Source: JANRKG01 sp033763635
GTDB taxonomy: Bacteria > Cyanobacteriota > Cyanobacteriia > GCF-001939115
Length of the DNA stretch: 13,329 nucleotides
NCBI GenBank assembly: GCA_033763635.1
Contig: JANRKG010000029.1
Coordinates: 1-13,329 of the forward strand
Direction: 5' to 3'
Numbering within the stretch: position 1 is the first letter of the stretch; each line of letters begins with the position of its first letter. The notes beneath the pieces were generated by a model that saw nothing but the letters and a program-made list of their open reading frames with translations, was not told where the DNA came from and did not search any database. Below, piece by piece: positions 1 through 7,622 of the stretch. The translations under genes and the position numbers were made by a program.

Positions 1-1560
1 CGCATCCGAGTAAGGATTATTAATGACCGTTTGCCCTAGCAGACTTGTCTGAACTTGGCCCGCATTGGGCGGACGGAACTGCCCAAAGTTTGTTGTTGCT
101 CTCCCCCCATCCACACTGACAAAGGTATCGGCGATCCCAAAAGAGAAACTGGAACTAAAGGAATCGGTGTTCAGCAAGTTAATATCAACAATCTTGACAT
201 TCACCGCCACCTGACGCTTCCGGACATCCAGTTGGGTCAGGAAACTGGTTGCAATGTCCACAACCCGCGGGGTGCCAATCAGGGTAATTGAGTTGGTGCG
301 ACTATCTGCCGTAACCGTCAAACCCCGCAGCGGTACATCCGTCAGGGTCGCCGGGGCACCCGTGGCCGCTCCGCCTCCGGCCGCTTCGGCCCCCAAGCCT
401 ACCAGAATTTGCAACGCGCCCCGGAGAGGAATATTTTGACTGTAGTTACTGGTGCGGCCCACCGTACTATTCGTGGAAGCGCCCCCTTGCCCTGCCGATG
501 TCGTCAGGCTAGAAGCACTGGTAGATGTCGTAGTCAAGTTCACCTGCGGCAAATCGGCCTTTAATTGGTTCAGCCGTAGCGTCCGCATGATCAGACCGCG
601 AGATTCAGCAGGTAAGGAGCGCCCGACGAAAATGGTTCTTCCCGATCGGCTGGCTTGCAAACCACTCAGGCGCAACACATAGTTGAAAACATCCTGAACT
701 GGCTCATTTTCAATGTCCAAAGAAATCGTTGCACCAGCGGCTCCAGCAGGAGCGGCTGCACCCCCAGGGGCAGGGGCAGCCGTGGTCCCTGTTTCAGAAA
801 AGGCGATATTTAACCCAGCGGCCCGTGAGAGGAGAGACAACACTTCCCGTACTGGAGCTTCCCGCAAAACCAGGCGGGGAATTCTTTCTGCCGTCCCCAG
901 GTCGATCGTCGTCGGGGCAATATCCACGGACGAAACCGCAATATCTCCGACCGGAGGCGCAACGGCACGGGGCAGGAACGGAGGTGCAACGTTGATATTG
1001 GCAGGAACGGGTTGAGCAGGGTTAGCGCCCGGAGTGGTGGGCACAGGTGCGGGAGTTTGAGCGATCGGGCCAGGGTTCGGAGTCGTCGGTCGCGTCACCG
1101 AAATCGAAGGTTGGGCAGGAGCAGCACTTGCCGAAGACCCAGCAGGGGCAGCCAGACTGATTACAAGTCCCCGATCATTGCGGTCCATCTGCCCAGTCGG
1201 GCTATTGTTCTGTCCCGTCACCCGGACTCGGATACTATTGGCATCCAACGGAAAGACTTCAACAGACGCAATGCCGGGAGCGGGATTGTCCTGGCGGAAG
1301 GTCAGCGTTCCCGGTAGGCGCAACTGGGTATTGATCACATCCGCCACCCAGCTTTTTCCTCGAACCGTCGAAAATACCTGAGGACGATTGCCATCTCTGG
1401 TTTCCAGCATCACCTGAACACCCCCCCCCGACAGTTTGGTCTGTACCCCTGTCACCTGGGTTGCTGGGGCTGCCGCGCTTTGTGCCCAAACGGGTTGAGA
1501 TGCTGCGACAACGATCGCCCCTGCCACCAGGAAGCTCGCAGCTCCAAAATAGTCTTTCAT
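1..1560 (-). CDS. pilQ: Type IV pilus secretin PilQ, N-terminal 520 residues (3' end beyond window)
   Basis: PilQ forms the outer-membrane ring through which the type IV pilus leaves the cell. The frame is open from ATG at 1560 to the window edge, without a stop. GAGGAG at 1568-1573 lies 7 bases upstream of the ATG. Residues 1-26 look like a Sec signal peptide ending V-W-A before Q27. Residues about 36-120 resemble an AMIN (peptidoglycan-binding) domain, with VQVMLETRDGNRPQVF inside it. A Pro/Ala-rich linker (about 135-215) follows, then a short STN-type domain (about 220-300, LREAPVREVLSLLSRAAGLN) and secretin N-type modules (about 320-450) interrupted by Ser/Thr- and Gly/Ala-rich inserts. 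RQVAVNVKIVDIN near residues 452-464 begins the secretin core, which is cut off. A run of nine C (1421-1429) lies in codons 44-47, but the frame stays open across it. It is the last gene of pilMNOQ in the window. Confidence 0.93.
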   Translation of the reverse strand, partial: MKDYFGAASFLVAGAIVVAASQPVWAQSAAAPATQVTGVQTKLSGGGVQVMLETRDGNRPQVFSTVRGKSWVADVINTQLRLPGTLTFRQDNPAPGIASVEVFPLDANSIRVRVTGQNNSPTGQMDRNDRGLVISLAAPAGSSASAAPAQPSISVTRPTTPNPGPIAQTPAPVPTTPGANPAQPVPANINVAPPFLPRAVAPPVGDIAVSSVDIAPTTIDLGTAERIPRLVLREAPVREVLSLLSRAAGLNIAFSETGTTAAPAPGGAAAPAGAAGATISLDIENEPVQDVFNYVLRLSGLQASRSGRTIFVGRSLPAESRGLIMRTLRLNQLKADLPQVNLTTTSTSASSLTTSAGQGGASTNSTVGRTSNYSQNIPLRGALQILVGLGAEAAGGGAATGAPATLTDVPLRGLTVTADSRTNSITLIGTPRVVDIATSFLTQLDVRKRQVAVNVKIVDINLLNTDSFSSSFSFGIADTFVSVDGGRATTNFGQFRPPNAGQVQTSLLGQTVINNPYSDA

Positions 1561-1625
1561 ACGTTCACTCCTCGCTCATCACGGATTAAGAATTAGTCAG
1601 AGAATTCGTCAGATCAAATCAAGCT

Positions 1626-2372
1626 TTACTTGGGGGGGGCCGGGGGGGGAGCCGCGCCCGGTGGCGGGGCCGGGGGATTCACCGGACTCACAATCACTTG
1701 CAAGGATAGATTGGTGTTCAAGAGCACCTCTCCTGTGGGGGTCGATCGGCCTGTGGCATTATCGATTACCAATACCTGTCCCGATCCATCCTTTGTGGTG
1801 GAAAAGTTTCTCACCAAAATCAGGGGTTGCAAGCGTTCAATATTGCGAATCACCGCCTGGGTTTGGGCAAAACTTCCCCGCATTGAAATTCCGATCGTCT
1901 GGGACTTGAGTTTACCTTGTACCCCTGGAGGCAAGTTGGGATCTGAGAGGGGAACGGGTGGCCCACTTGGGTTAAAGCCTAGCAGTTGAATTCGCCGCCC
2001 AGGCTGTCTAAATTCCCGACTGATATCCAGCAGCAAAGTATTCAAACTGGTTTCGTCTGCAAACAAATCCTGAACTTCCGCACGCCGTCGTTTGGCATCT
2101 TCTAATTCAGCCTTTGCCGCAACTACTTTCTGGGGGTTTCCTGCGGCCTGGGCTACCTGCTGTTCCAGCCCACCGACTTCTCCCTTCAAGGTTTCATTTC
2201 GACTCAATTCCGGGAGTACGAGCTGAACCACAATAAAGGCAGCCCCTGCCAGACCGACAACGGCTAAAATCGCCCCCAGAATTGTAGGGGTGAACGTGAT
2301 ACCAAAGGCACTGGGATAGGCAGGAGCACCAAAATCCTGGCGATCATCACCGAAGTCTGTACTAGCCGTCAT
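1626..2372 (-). CDS. pilO: Type IV pilus inner-membrane alignment protein PilO
   Basis: PilO pairs with PilN in the inner membrane and links cytoplasmic PilM to the outer-membrane secretin. The 248-residue product has a short cytoplasmic N-terminus, one membrane segment at about 28-53 (TILGAILAVVGLAGAAFIVV), a coiled-coil stretch at about 55-105, and a periplasmic C-terminal domain with the strand-rich pattern of the PilO family (QTIGISMRGSFAQTQAVIRNIERL). The tail (about 232-248) is Pro/Ala-rich and encoded by two runs of eight G on the plus strand (1632-1639, 1642-1649). The start ATG overlaps the pilN stop (TAATG), which suggests translational coupling. pilQ starts 65 bases downstream with no pilP between; absence of pilP is usual in cyanobacteria. 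The identification rests on gene order as well as sequence, because PilO is poorly conserved. Confidence 0.88.
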   Translation of the reverse strand: MTASTDFGDDRQDFGAPAYPSAFGITFTPTILGAILAVVGLAGAAFIVVQLVLPELSRNETLKGEVGGLEQQVAQAAGNPQKVVAAKAELEDAKRRRAEVQDLFADETSLNTLLLDISREFRQPGRRIQLLGFNPSGPPVPLSDPNLPPGVQGKLKSQTIGISMRGSFAQTQAVIRNIERLQPLILVRNFSTTKDGSGQVLVIDNATGRSTPTGEVLLNTNLSLQVIVSPVNPPAPPPGAAPPPAPPK

Positions 2373-3127
2373 TATTTAATGATTCCTTTTTCTTGGAGAG
2401 TTCTAATCCGAGTCACCAGGCCCACCGAACCGTTTCGTTCTAGTTCCCGGAGGAGTTCACTGGCTGGTTTATTATTCAAAGCAGTGGCAACCCCAAAAGA
2501 AGCTACCTCAGGAGCCTTAAAAGCAGGGGATGGGGCCTGCTGATTTGGCCCAAGGCGAACACCAGGAAAGCGAACCTCGACTCGACCCGAATAGGCTGAA
2601 ACCGCACTGCGGAGCAATCGCGTTTCAGCAGGATCTAAAAATTCAGATTTTTGCAGGGTGAGGACAAAATCATTGACATCGGCATAGGTCCGTCCTGTGC
2701 CAGTCATAGTGAGTTTGCCATCCGCTTCCTGGATGTTATCAATCTGCACCCCTGCCGGAATCCGCTTACTGATGTCTTCCAAAATGGCAGACCAGGGCTT
2801 GACCGTATTAAATAAACTCGCTAAGTCATTGACTTCTGTGTTGATCGCCGTAATCTGACCTCTCAATGCTTCCACTTCTTTCAGTGTGTTATTGAGGGAC
2901 TCCAACCGAGCCGTCAATTCTGTTTTCTTCGTCTCTAACTCGGCATTTTGGCCTTGAAGAATAAACCATGCCCCCCCTGCCAGGGCGGGTAGCGCAACCC
3001 CGATCAATAACCCCAACAGGAGGGGGGCATTCCCGGTGACGCTTGGCCTTGCCTTTGGAGCCGCAGGACCACCATCGGGTCTGTATTCAGGTCGATCGTT
3101 GAGAAAATTAATATCAAGACTATACAT
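2372..3127 (-). CDS. pilN: Type IV pilus assembly protein PilN
   Basis: PilN is the bitopic inner-membrane partner of PilO, and its cytoplasmic N-terminus docks on PilM. The 251-residue protein begins MYSLDINFLNDRPEY, a version of the conserved N-terminal PilM-binding segment (INLLPWR in proteobacteria, SLDINFL-DR here). A Pro-rich stretch (17-30) precedes one membrane segment at about 35-57, then a coiled coil (about 58-105) and a periplasmic ferredoxin-like region (about 110-190; AILEDISKRIPAGVQIDNI and the G-x-A-x-x-YADVNDFVL pattern). The last 50 residues form an additional C-terminal extension whose role I cannot assign. The ATG directly abuts the pilM stop, and the gene's own stop overlaps the pilO start by one base, so the three genes are almost certainly one transcript. 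Confidence 0.9.
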   Translation of the reverse strand: MYSLDINFLNDRPEYRPDGGPAAPKARPSVTGNAPLLLGLLIGVALPALAGGAWFILQGQNAELETKKTELTARLESLNNTLKEVEALRGQITAINTEVNDLASLFNTVKPWSAILEDISKRIPAGVQIDNIQEADGKLTMTGTGRTYADVNDFVLTLQKSEFLDPAETRLLRSAVSAYSGRVEVRFPGVRLGPNQQAPSPAFKAPEVASFGVATALNNKPASELLRELERNGSVGLVTRIRTLQEKGIIK

Positions 3128-4243
3128 TCAAGAAACCCCCCTTAGTCCTAACCCCAAGACAATTCCCAACCCCGGTCGTTGAATTTCTGGCACTTCTTCA
3201 TCCACCTCCAGGGCAAGGGTTGCGATCGGATCGATTTTCGTTGCAGGTAAGCTGAGCCGTTGGGTGAAAAAGTCATCTAACTGCCCCAACCCGCCCCCTG
3301 GACCCGCCAGCAATAGCTGGGCAACCTCCTGGTTCTCTCCCTGGTTCAGGTAAAAATCAATCGATCGCCGCAACTCATCCGCCAACTCTCCCAACACCCG
3401 CAACATCGCCGCCGACCCTGGATTGGTACCTCCCATCCGGGAGGTACTCCCGATCGTAGATTCTGAAGGAGAAACAGGAATCGTCATCCCCTGCAAAAAG
3501 GTCATATCGCGGGAAGGGGGCATGTTCATTGCTCGACTGAGGGCACTCTGGATCTGGAACACTCCGATCGGCACCGTCCGCGAGAACTGCGGCACCCCAT
3601 CCACCACAATCGAAATTTCCGTGCTTTCAAACTCGATGTCGGCGATCGCCACCGCTTCTTGCGGAGAAAACTGCTGAAGTTGAGGCCGAATCGTGCGAAT
3701 CAAAGCAAAGCTAGTGACTTCCAGGATATCGATTTCTATGCCAGCCTGCTCGAAGGTGTTTAGATAGGTATCGGTTACTTCCTTCCGGGTGGCAACCAGT
3801 AACACCTGCACCTTTTCAATCCCATCTTCATCCACAAAGGTTCCGAGCTTCTGGTAGTCTACGTCGGCCTCCTCGCGAGGGAAGGTGAGATACAACCCCG
3901 CTTCCTGGTTCAATACCATTTCCCGCAACTCGCGATCGTCCAACTCCGCCGGAACGGGAATCAAACGAGTCACCGCCTCTCGCCCTGGAATCGCGGTTGC
4001 GGCCCGTTTGGCCTTCACTTTGCCCTGTTCTAACACCTGTTGGATAATCCCTGCCATGGCCGTTGGGTCAGCAATCTGGCCTTCCTGCACAATTCCCTCC
4101 GGCACCTCGGCAGAGGCGAGGGTCACAACCTTGAACCCCTGCCCCTGTTTTCGCAACTGGGCCACGTTGACCCGATCGGGGGTTAACTCAATTCCGATCG
4201 CTTTGTTGCGCTTTGAAAGTAAACCTTTGAGGGAGTCAAACAC
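3128..4243 (-). CDS. pilM: Type IV pilus assembly ATPase-like protein PilM (actin fold)
   Basis: PilM is a cytoplasmic FtsA/actin-fold protein that binds nucleotide and the PilN N-terminus, coupling the pilus motor to the membrane complex. The 371-residue length matches the family. The N-terminal phosphate-1 segment reads AIGIELTPDRVNVAQLRKQG in place of the proteobacterial GIDIG-S form; I take this as a cyanobacterial variant. Further family features are the FPREEADVDYQKLG segment (about 120-133), LLVATRKEVTDTYLNTFEQAGI (about 146-168), the second phosphate-type strand AIADIEFESTEISIVVDG (about 198-215) and the C-terminal LLLAGPGGGLGQLDDFF adenosine motif (about 310-326). The start is GTG at 4243, with an AGGA-like site eight bases upstream; I see no better upstream start. 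It heads the pilMNOQ operon, with the promoter somewhere in the long upstream non-coding region. Confidence 0.94.
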   Translation of the reverse strand: MFDSLKGLLSKRNKAIGIELTPDRVNVAQLRKQGQGFKVVTLASAEVPEGIVQEGQIADPTAMAGIIQQVLEQGKVKAKRAATAIPGREAVTRLIPVPAELDDRELREMVLNQEAGLYLTFPREEADVDYQKLGTFVDEDGIEKVQVLLVATRKEVTDTYLNTFEQAGIEIDILEVTSFALIRTIRPQLQQFSPQEAVAIADIEFESTEISIVVDGVPQFSRTVPIGVFQIQSALSRAMNMPPSRDMTFLQGMTIPVSPSESTIGSTSRMGGTNPGSAAMLRVLGELADELRRSIDFYLNQGENQEVAQLLLAGPGGGLGQLDDFFTQRLSLPATKIDPIATLALEVDEEVPEIQRPGLGIVLGLGLRGVS

Positions 4244-4449
4244 GGCACTAGTCCTACTATTTGCAATGAGTTAGAGAATTTCAATAGATTCGGGCTGTTT
4301 ATTATTGCTGTTGATTATTTAGCAGTTTTTACATTCAAACATCATGGTCACAAACACGCTCAGAAAATCATTCGCCCTTTAATCAATCCTGGGCACCTGT
4401 ATTAGACAAATTTATATTAGATAACTGTAAATGACGGGCTTTCCATACT

Positions 4450-4487
4450 CCCAATCCAAAATCCCAATCCAAAATCCCAATCAAAAT
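4450..4487. repeat. Tandem repeat, 13-base unit, three copies
   Basis: The unit CCCAATCCAAAAT occurs at 4450-4462 and 4463-4475, and a 12-base copy lacking one C follows at 4476-4487. Short tandem repeats of this general kind are common in intergenic DNA of cyanobacteria. No function can be inferred. Confidence 0.9.
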
Positions 4488-4709
4488 CAGGTTGAAAAAT
4501 AGGAAAACACAAAAAGATACAAAGCTTAAAATGAACCTCAAGAGGATAGGAAACCCATAGAGAAAAATTGCCTTTTTTTGCAGATTAACCTGATAAATGA
4601 TTTACAAGATCGCTTCACAAAAATATTTCGTAAGCTACCAAAAAATATCTTGCTAATACCTCATAGATATCTTGCAAGTTGTTTCGACAGCATCCTAATT
4701 CAATTTTGA

Positions 4710-4739
4710 ATTTTCTTCCAGCAATTTTTGGAAGAAAAT
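4710..4739. repeat. Perfect inverted repeat, 11-bp arms with 8-base loop
   Basis: ATTTTCTTCCA (4710-4720) is exactly complementary to TGGAAGAAAAT (4729-4739), around the loop GCAATTTT. A second, overlapping dyad (AATTCAA and TTGAATT, 4698-4713) lies immediately to its left. There is no T-tract after either arm, so a classical terminator is unlikely. It sits about 470 bases upstream of pilM, inside the long non-coding region. Confidence 0.85.
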
Positions 4740-5390
4740 CTGCCAATCTCCAAAGACACCCCCCTTGAAAGCACCTGATCCCAGATGTCTTCCCGATCCT
4801 TTCCCCACTTCTTTCTCTCCAGCCGAATCCTCTGAGTGATTCATCGTCTAGAAGCGATCGATTCGAGAAAAACTACCGATTAAGAAAGTCAGTTGATTTG
4901 GGAGAAATTCAGTTCAACCGAACTTACCAGCGATATTACACATAATTTTGAAAATTGCGTACAAATTTTCGAAATTAAATCTAAAAACTTTAGAGAGAAG
5001 AACTTGGGTTCCAAAAAAATCTGAAAGCTGGGTTACAGCCTCTCCAAAAAAACAAATTTTCCCAGTCCGATAACTACAACAATTCCCCAGAAAGGAACCC
5101 TAAAAAGAGAACCAATCATGAGCAATTGCCAATCATGAACTGTTATCAGACCAGGATTTTAGGTTGTAAAACGATTGAAACGCCCATGATAATAGCATTG
5201 AAAGGCCATTTGTCAATCTTTTTTCTGATTCGATTGCTCTTTTTGCTTGTCAAGGGGGCCATCCGCGTAAAAAACTCTGGCCTTTATTATCCTGGGAGGT
5301 CTCTGAAGCCATCCCTATTTAGTAGATAATTGAGGACTGCGATCGAAATCAGAATCAGACTTGCAGAAACGAGCAGGGGACACCGGAGCA

Positions 5391-6683
5391 ATGCACAGAG
5401 TCAGTTGGCGCAGGTTAGGAATCTTTGCCCTTCTAGGATTTATTCTGAGTTGGTTGATCAGTTGTGGGAGTGGCTCGGTCAATTCGGGCGGTCAGTCGGC
5501 CTCTGGGCAGCGGGAGGTCGAATTCTGGACCATGCAACTGCAACCGCAGTTTACAGATTACTTTCAGAAGTTAATTGCCACTTTTGAACAGGAAAATCCT
5601 GGGGTCAAAATTCGCTGGGTGGATGTCCCCTGGACCGCAATGGAGAGCAAAATTCTCACCTCCGTCTCGGCAGGAACCGCCCCGGATGTGGTGAATCTGA
5701 ATCCTGGTTTTGCTTCCCAACTAGCGGCACGGGATGCCTGGATGAATCTGAATGATCAGGTTTCCCCAGATGTGCGAAATCAGTACCTACCGAAGATTTG
5801 GGAAGCGGGGGTGATTGATGGCAAAAGCTTTGGGATTCCCTGGTATTTGACGGCGCGGGTCGCTATCTATAATCAGGATCTCTTGAAACAGGCGGGGATT
5901 GCTAAACCACCGAGAACTTACGCGGAACTGGCTCAAGCGGCTCAACAGTTGAAGGAGAAAACTGGAAAATACGCCTTCTTTGTCACCTTTGTTCCAGAGG
6001 ATTCAGGGGAGGTTCTGGAGTCCTTTGTTCAGATGGGAGTCACTTTATTGGATGCGGAGGGCAAGGCGGGCTTCAACACCCCCCAGGGGAAAGCCGCTTT
6101 TCAATACTGGGTGGATCTATATAAGAAGGGGTATATGCCACGGGAAGCGCTGACTCAGGGCCATCGTCACGCGATCGAACTCTACCAGTCCGGAGAAACA
6201 GCGATTCTGGCTTCCGGACCTGAATTTTTGAAGACGATCGCGACCAACGCCCCCAAAATTGCCCAGGCTTCTGCCTCTGCTCCCCAAATTACCGGAGACA
6301 CCGGAAAGAAAAACGTTGCAGTCATGAATCTGGTGATTCCCAAAACGACGGACCAACCAGAAGCTGCTCTGAAGTTTGCCCTCTTTGTGACGAATACGGA
6401 AAATCAGTTGGCCTTTGCTAAGGCTGCGAATGTCCTACCGTCTACCGTGAAGGCTCTGCAAGATAGCTATTTCAAGACCCTACCCGCCAACGCGACTTCG
6501 GTTGAAGTGGCGCGATCGGTGAGTGCCAGCCAGATGCAGGAGGCGGAGGTGCTGATTCCTCCCCGTAAGGATATCAAGCGGCTGCAAAAGGTGATCTACA
6601 CGAACCTTCAGGCCGCAATGCTGGATCAGAAAACCGTAGACCAGGCGGTAACGGATGCGGCTCAAGAATGGAACAGTCGGTAA
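5391..6683 (+). CDS. ABC transporter solute-binding lipoprotein, family 1 (sugar type)
   Basis: This is probably a membrane-anchored receptor that captures a sugar or sugar derivative in the periplasm for an ABC importer. The ATG at 5391 (430 aa) gives a clean lipoprotein signal: Arg-rich n-region, hydrophobic LGIFALLGFILSW, and the lipobox L-I-S-C with Cys25. AGGGGA lies ten bases upstream. The TTG at 5361 would put ten non-signal-like residues in front. The mature part carries the family-1 hallmarks: VEFWTMQ near the start, then FEQENPGVKIRWVDVPW, LTSVSAGTAPDVVNLNPGF, the GIPWYLTARVAIYNQDLLKQAGI signature, FALFVTNTENQLAFAKAANVLP and a helical C-terminus. Length fits the MalE/UgpB group (about 420-440). 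No permease or ATPase gene is adjacent, so the transporter partner and the ligand are unknown. A downstream ferredoxin-like gene follows after 15 bases. Confidence 0.9.
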   Translation: MHRVSWRRLGIFALLGFILSWLISCGSGSVNSGGQSASGQREVEFWTMQLQPQFTDYFQKLIATFEQENPGVKIRWVDVPWTAMESKILTSVSAGTAPDVVNLNPGFASQLAARDAWMNLNDQVSPDVRNQYLPKIWEAGVIDGKSFGIPWYLTARVAIYNQDLLKQAGIAKPPRTYAELAQAAQQLKEKTGKYAFFVTFVPEDSGEVLESFVQMGVTLLDAEGKAGFNTPQGKAAFQYWVDLYKKGYMPREALTQGHRHAIELYQSGETAILASGPEFLKTIATNAPKIAQASASAPQITGDTGKKNVAVMNLVIPKTTDQPEAALKFALFVTNTENQLAFAKAANVLPSTVKALQDSYFKTLPANATSVEVARSVSASQMQEAEVLIPPRKDIKRLQKVIYTNLQAAMLDQKTVDQAVTDAAQEWNSR

Positions 6684-6698
6684 CTGGAGCGGTGCTTT

Positions 6699-7136
6699 AT
6701 GGAAGAGATCTGTAACCTGGATTCCCTGCAAGCTTGTGTTCGATCGCTGGGGTTGGACAAAATCGAACGCCATGTATTCATTTGTGCTGACCAGACGCTT
6801 CCAAAATGCTGTGATAAAGAAGCAAGCCTGATTGCCTGGGACTATCTCAAGAAACGCCTCAAGGAGTTGAAATTAGATACTCCTGTAAAGACCGCTGACA
6901 ATGGGCTATCTCCGAGACTTGTCTTTCGAACCAAGGCGAATTGTTTGCGGGTTTGTCATCAGGGACCGATCGTGGTGGTCTACCCGGATGGGATTTGGTA
7001 TCACAGTGCCCACCCTGAGGTGTTAGAACGGATTATTCAAGAACACCTCATCCAGAATCAACCCGTTCAGGAGTATCTATTTCTTCACCATCCTCTTTCG
7101 GAAAGACCTGGAGATTGCTCAGAGAAATTTTCCTAG
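6699..7136 (+). CDS. Thioredoxin-like [2Fe-2S] ferredoxin-domain protein
   Basis: The 145-residue protein has the layout of cyanobacterial thioredoxin-fold [2Fe-2S] proteins. An N-terminal strand ending HVFICADQTLPKCC supplies Cys29 and Cys37/38, followed by a helix (SLIAWDYLKKRLKELKL). Then NCLRVCHQGPIVVVYPDG supplies Cys82 and Cys86 (C-x3-C) and leads into WYHSAHPEVLERIIQEHL. The C-x8-C ... C-x3-C arrangement can bind a [2Fe-2S] cluster; Cys5, Cys13 and a C-terminal Cys are extra. Members of this family are soluble and cytoplasmic, and most lack a defined partner. The ATG at 6699 has GGAG nine bases upstream. The 15-base spacing from the solute-binding protein gene suggests one transcript, although the two products should sit on opposite sides of the membrane and no functional link is evident. 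Confidence 0.85.
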   Translation: MEEICNLDSLQACVRSLGLDKIERHVFICADQTLPKCCDKEASLIAWDYLKKRLKELKLDTPVKTADNGLSPRLVFRTKANCLRVCHQGPIVVVYPDGIWYHSAHPEVLERIIQEHLIQNQPVQEYLFLHHPLSERPGDCSEKFS

Positions 7137-7435
7137 TGGATGAGTGGGGAAAATCCAGTGTATCTTGGCACGATCGCTGCCGATTTTCTCGGCAACTTCA
7201 CGGAATTTACCTGGTCATCCTTCTTTCTAGCTGTAATAATTAAAAGGAAAGATTGGCCTTAGAGGGATTAAAAGATCTAAACTGCAATAGCATCAATATC
7301 GAGTGACGTACTTAATGATCTATCTCAGAAAGATCATTCCAGGGGTCGCTCAACAGGTGATGGGGCAACTCTGCCTAGAAGAATTCTATAATTCTTGAAG
7401 GTCTATCACTCCTGAAGGAATAGCTAGAGTTAGTA

Positions 7436-7469
7436 GATAGGCTTTATAAATTGATAGGCTTTATAAATT
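7436..7469. repeat. Perfect 17-bp tandem duplication
   Basis: GATAGGCTTTATAAATT occurs twice with no gap (7436-7452 and 7453-7469). Each copy includes a TTTATAAA palindrome that could serve as an AT-rich promoter element or binding site. It is upstream of the response regulator gene. Confidence 0.92.
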
Positions 7470-7475
7470 AGTTGT

Positions 7476-7513
7476 TTTTTCTTGAATAACCTGGTTTTTC
7501 TTGAATAACAGGG
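7476..7513. repeat. 19-bp tandem duplication, two mismatches
   Basis: TTTTTCTTGAATAACCTGG (7476-7494) is followed directly by TTTTTCTTGAATAACAGGG (7495-7513), which is 17 of 19 identical. It starts six bases after the 17-bp duplication at 7436-7469 but is a different sequence, so two independent duplication events lie side by side in the response regulator leader. Confidence 0.9.
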
Positions 7514-7622
7514 TAAAACTACAGTAGAACTGAAAGAACGGTTGGTAGAAGAATGATTGGGGATTCAAGTGCTAAGGGGCTAATTCCTAAGTCGAGTGAC
7601 AAGGCATGGTGAGTGGCAAAGC

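Larger units (their letters stand above)
4244..5390. other. 1.15-kb AT-rich non-coding region between divergent pilM and the solute-binding protein gene
   Basis: No open frame here has both a good ribosome-binding site and a recognisable product. It must hold the promoters for the pil operon (minus) and the solute-binding protein gene (plus), but I could not single out a convincing -35/-10 pair for either. It does contain a 13-base tandem repeat (4450-4487), a perfect 11-bp hairpin (4710-4739), two copies of ATATCTTGC 22 bases apart (4645-4653, 4667-4675), and two copies of CCAATCATGA 17 bases apart (5112-5121, 5129-5138). The base composition is much more AT-rich than the flanking genes. A weak frame from ATG 5135 to 5329 (64 aa, one hydrophobic stretch) is judged non-coding. 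Confidence 0.7.
7137..7622 (+). other. 486-bp non-coding leader upstream of the response regulator gene
   Basis: No supported gene is present. The stretch contains an 8-bp inverted repeat (AATGATCT 7314-7321 and AGATCATT 7331-7338) and two adjacent short tandem duplications (7436-7469 and 7476-7513). The latter lie 110-190 bases before the response regulator start, where its promoter and operators are expected. No clear terminator follows the ferredoxin-like gene, so read-through is possible. Confidence 0.65.

Noticed and set aside
1421..1429. Frameshift in pilQ at the run of nine C
   Set aside because: Translation from ATG 1560 through the run gives continuous AMIN-domain sequence up to the window edge, so the gene is intact as written.
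5126..5329. Open frame of 64-67 aa with one hydrophobic stretch on the plus strand upstream of the solute-binding protein gene
   Set aside because: It starts at TTG 5126 or ATG 5135 without a good ribosome-binding site, has no recognisable family features and sits in AT-rich DNA; more likely leader or promoter DNA of the gene at 5391.
7140..7262. 40-codon frame starting four bases after the ferredoxin-like gene
   Set aside because: No clear ribosome-binding site and no family resemblance; length is within what chance gives.
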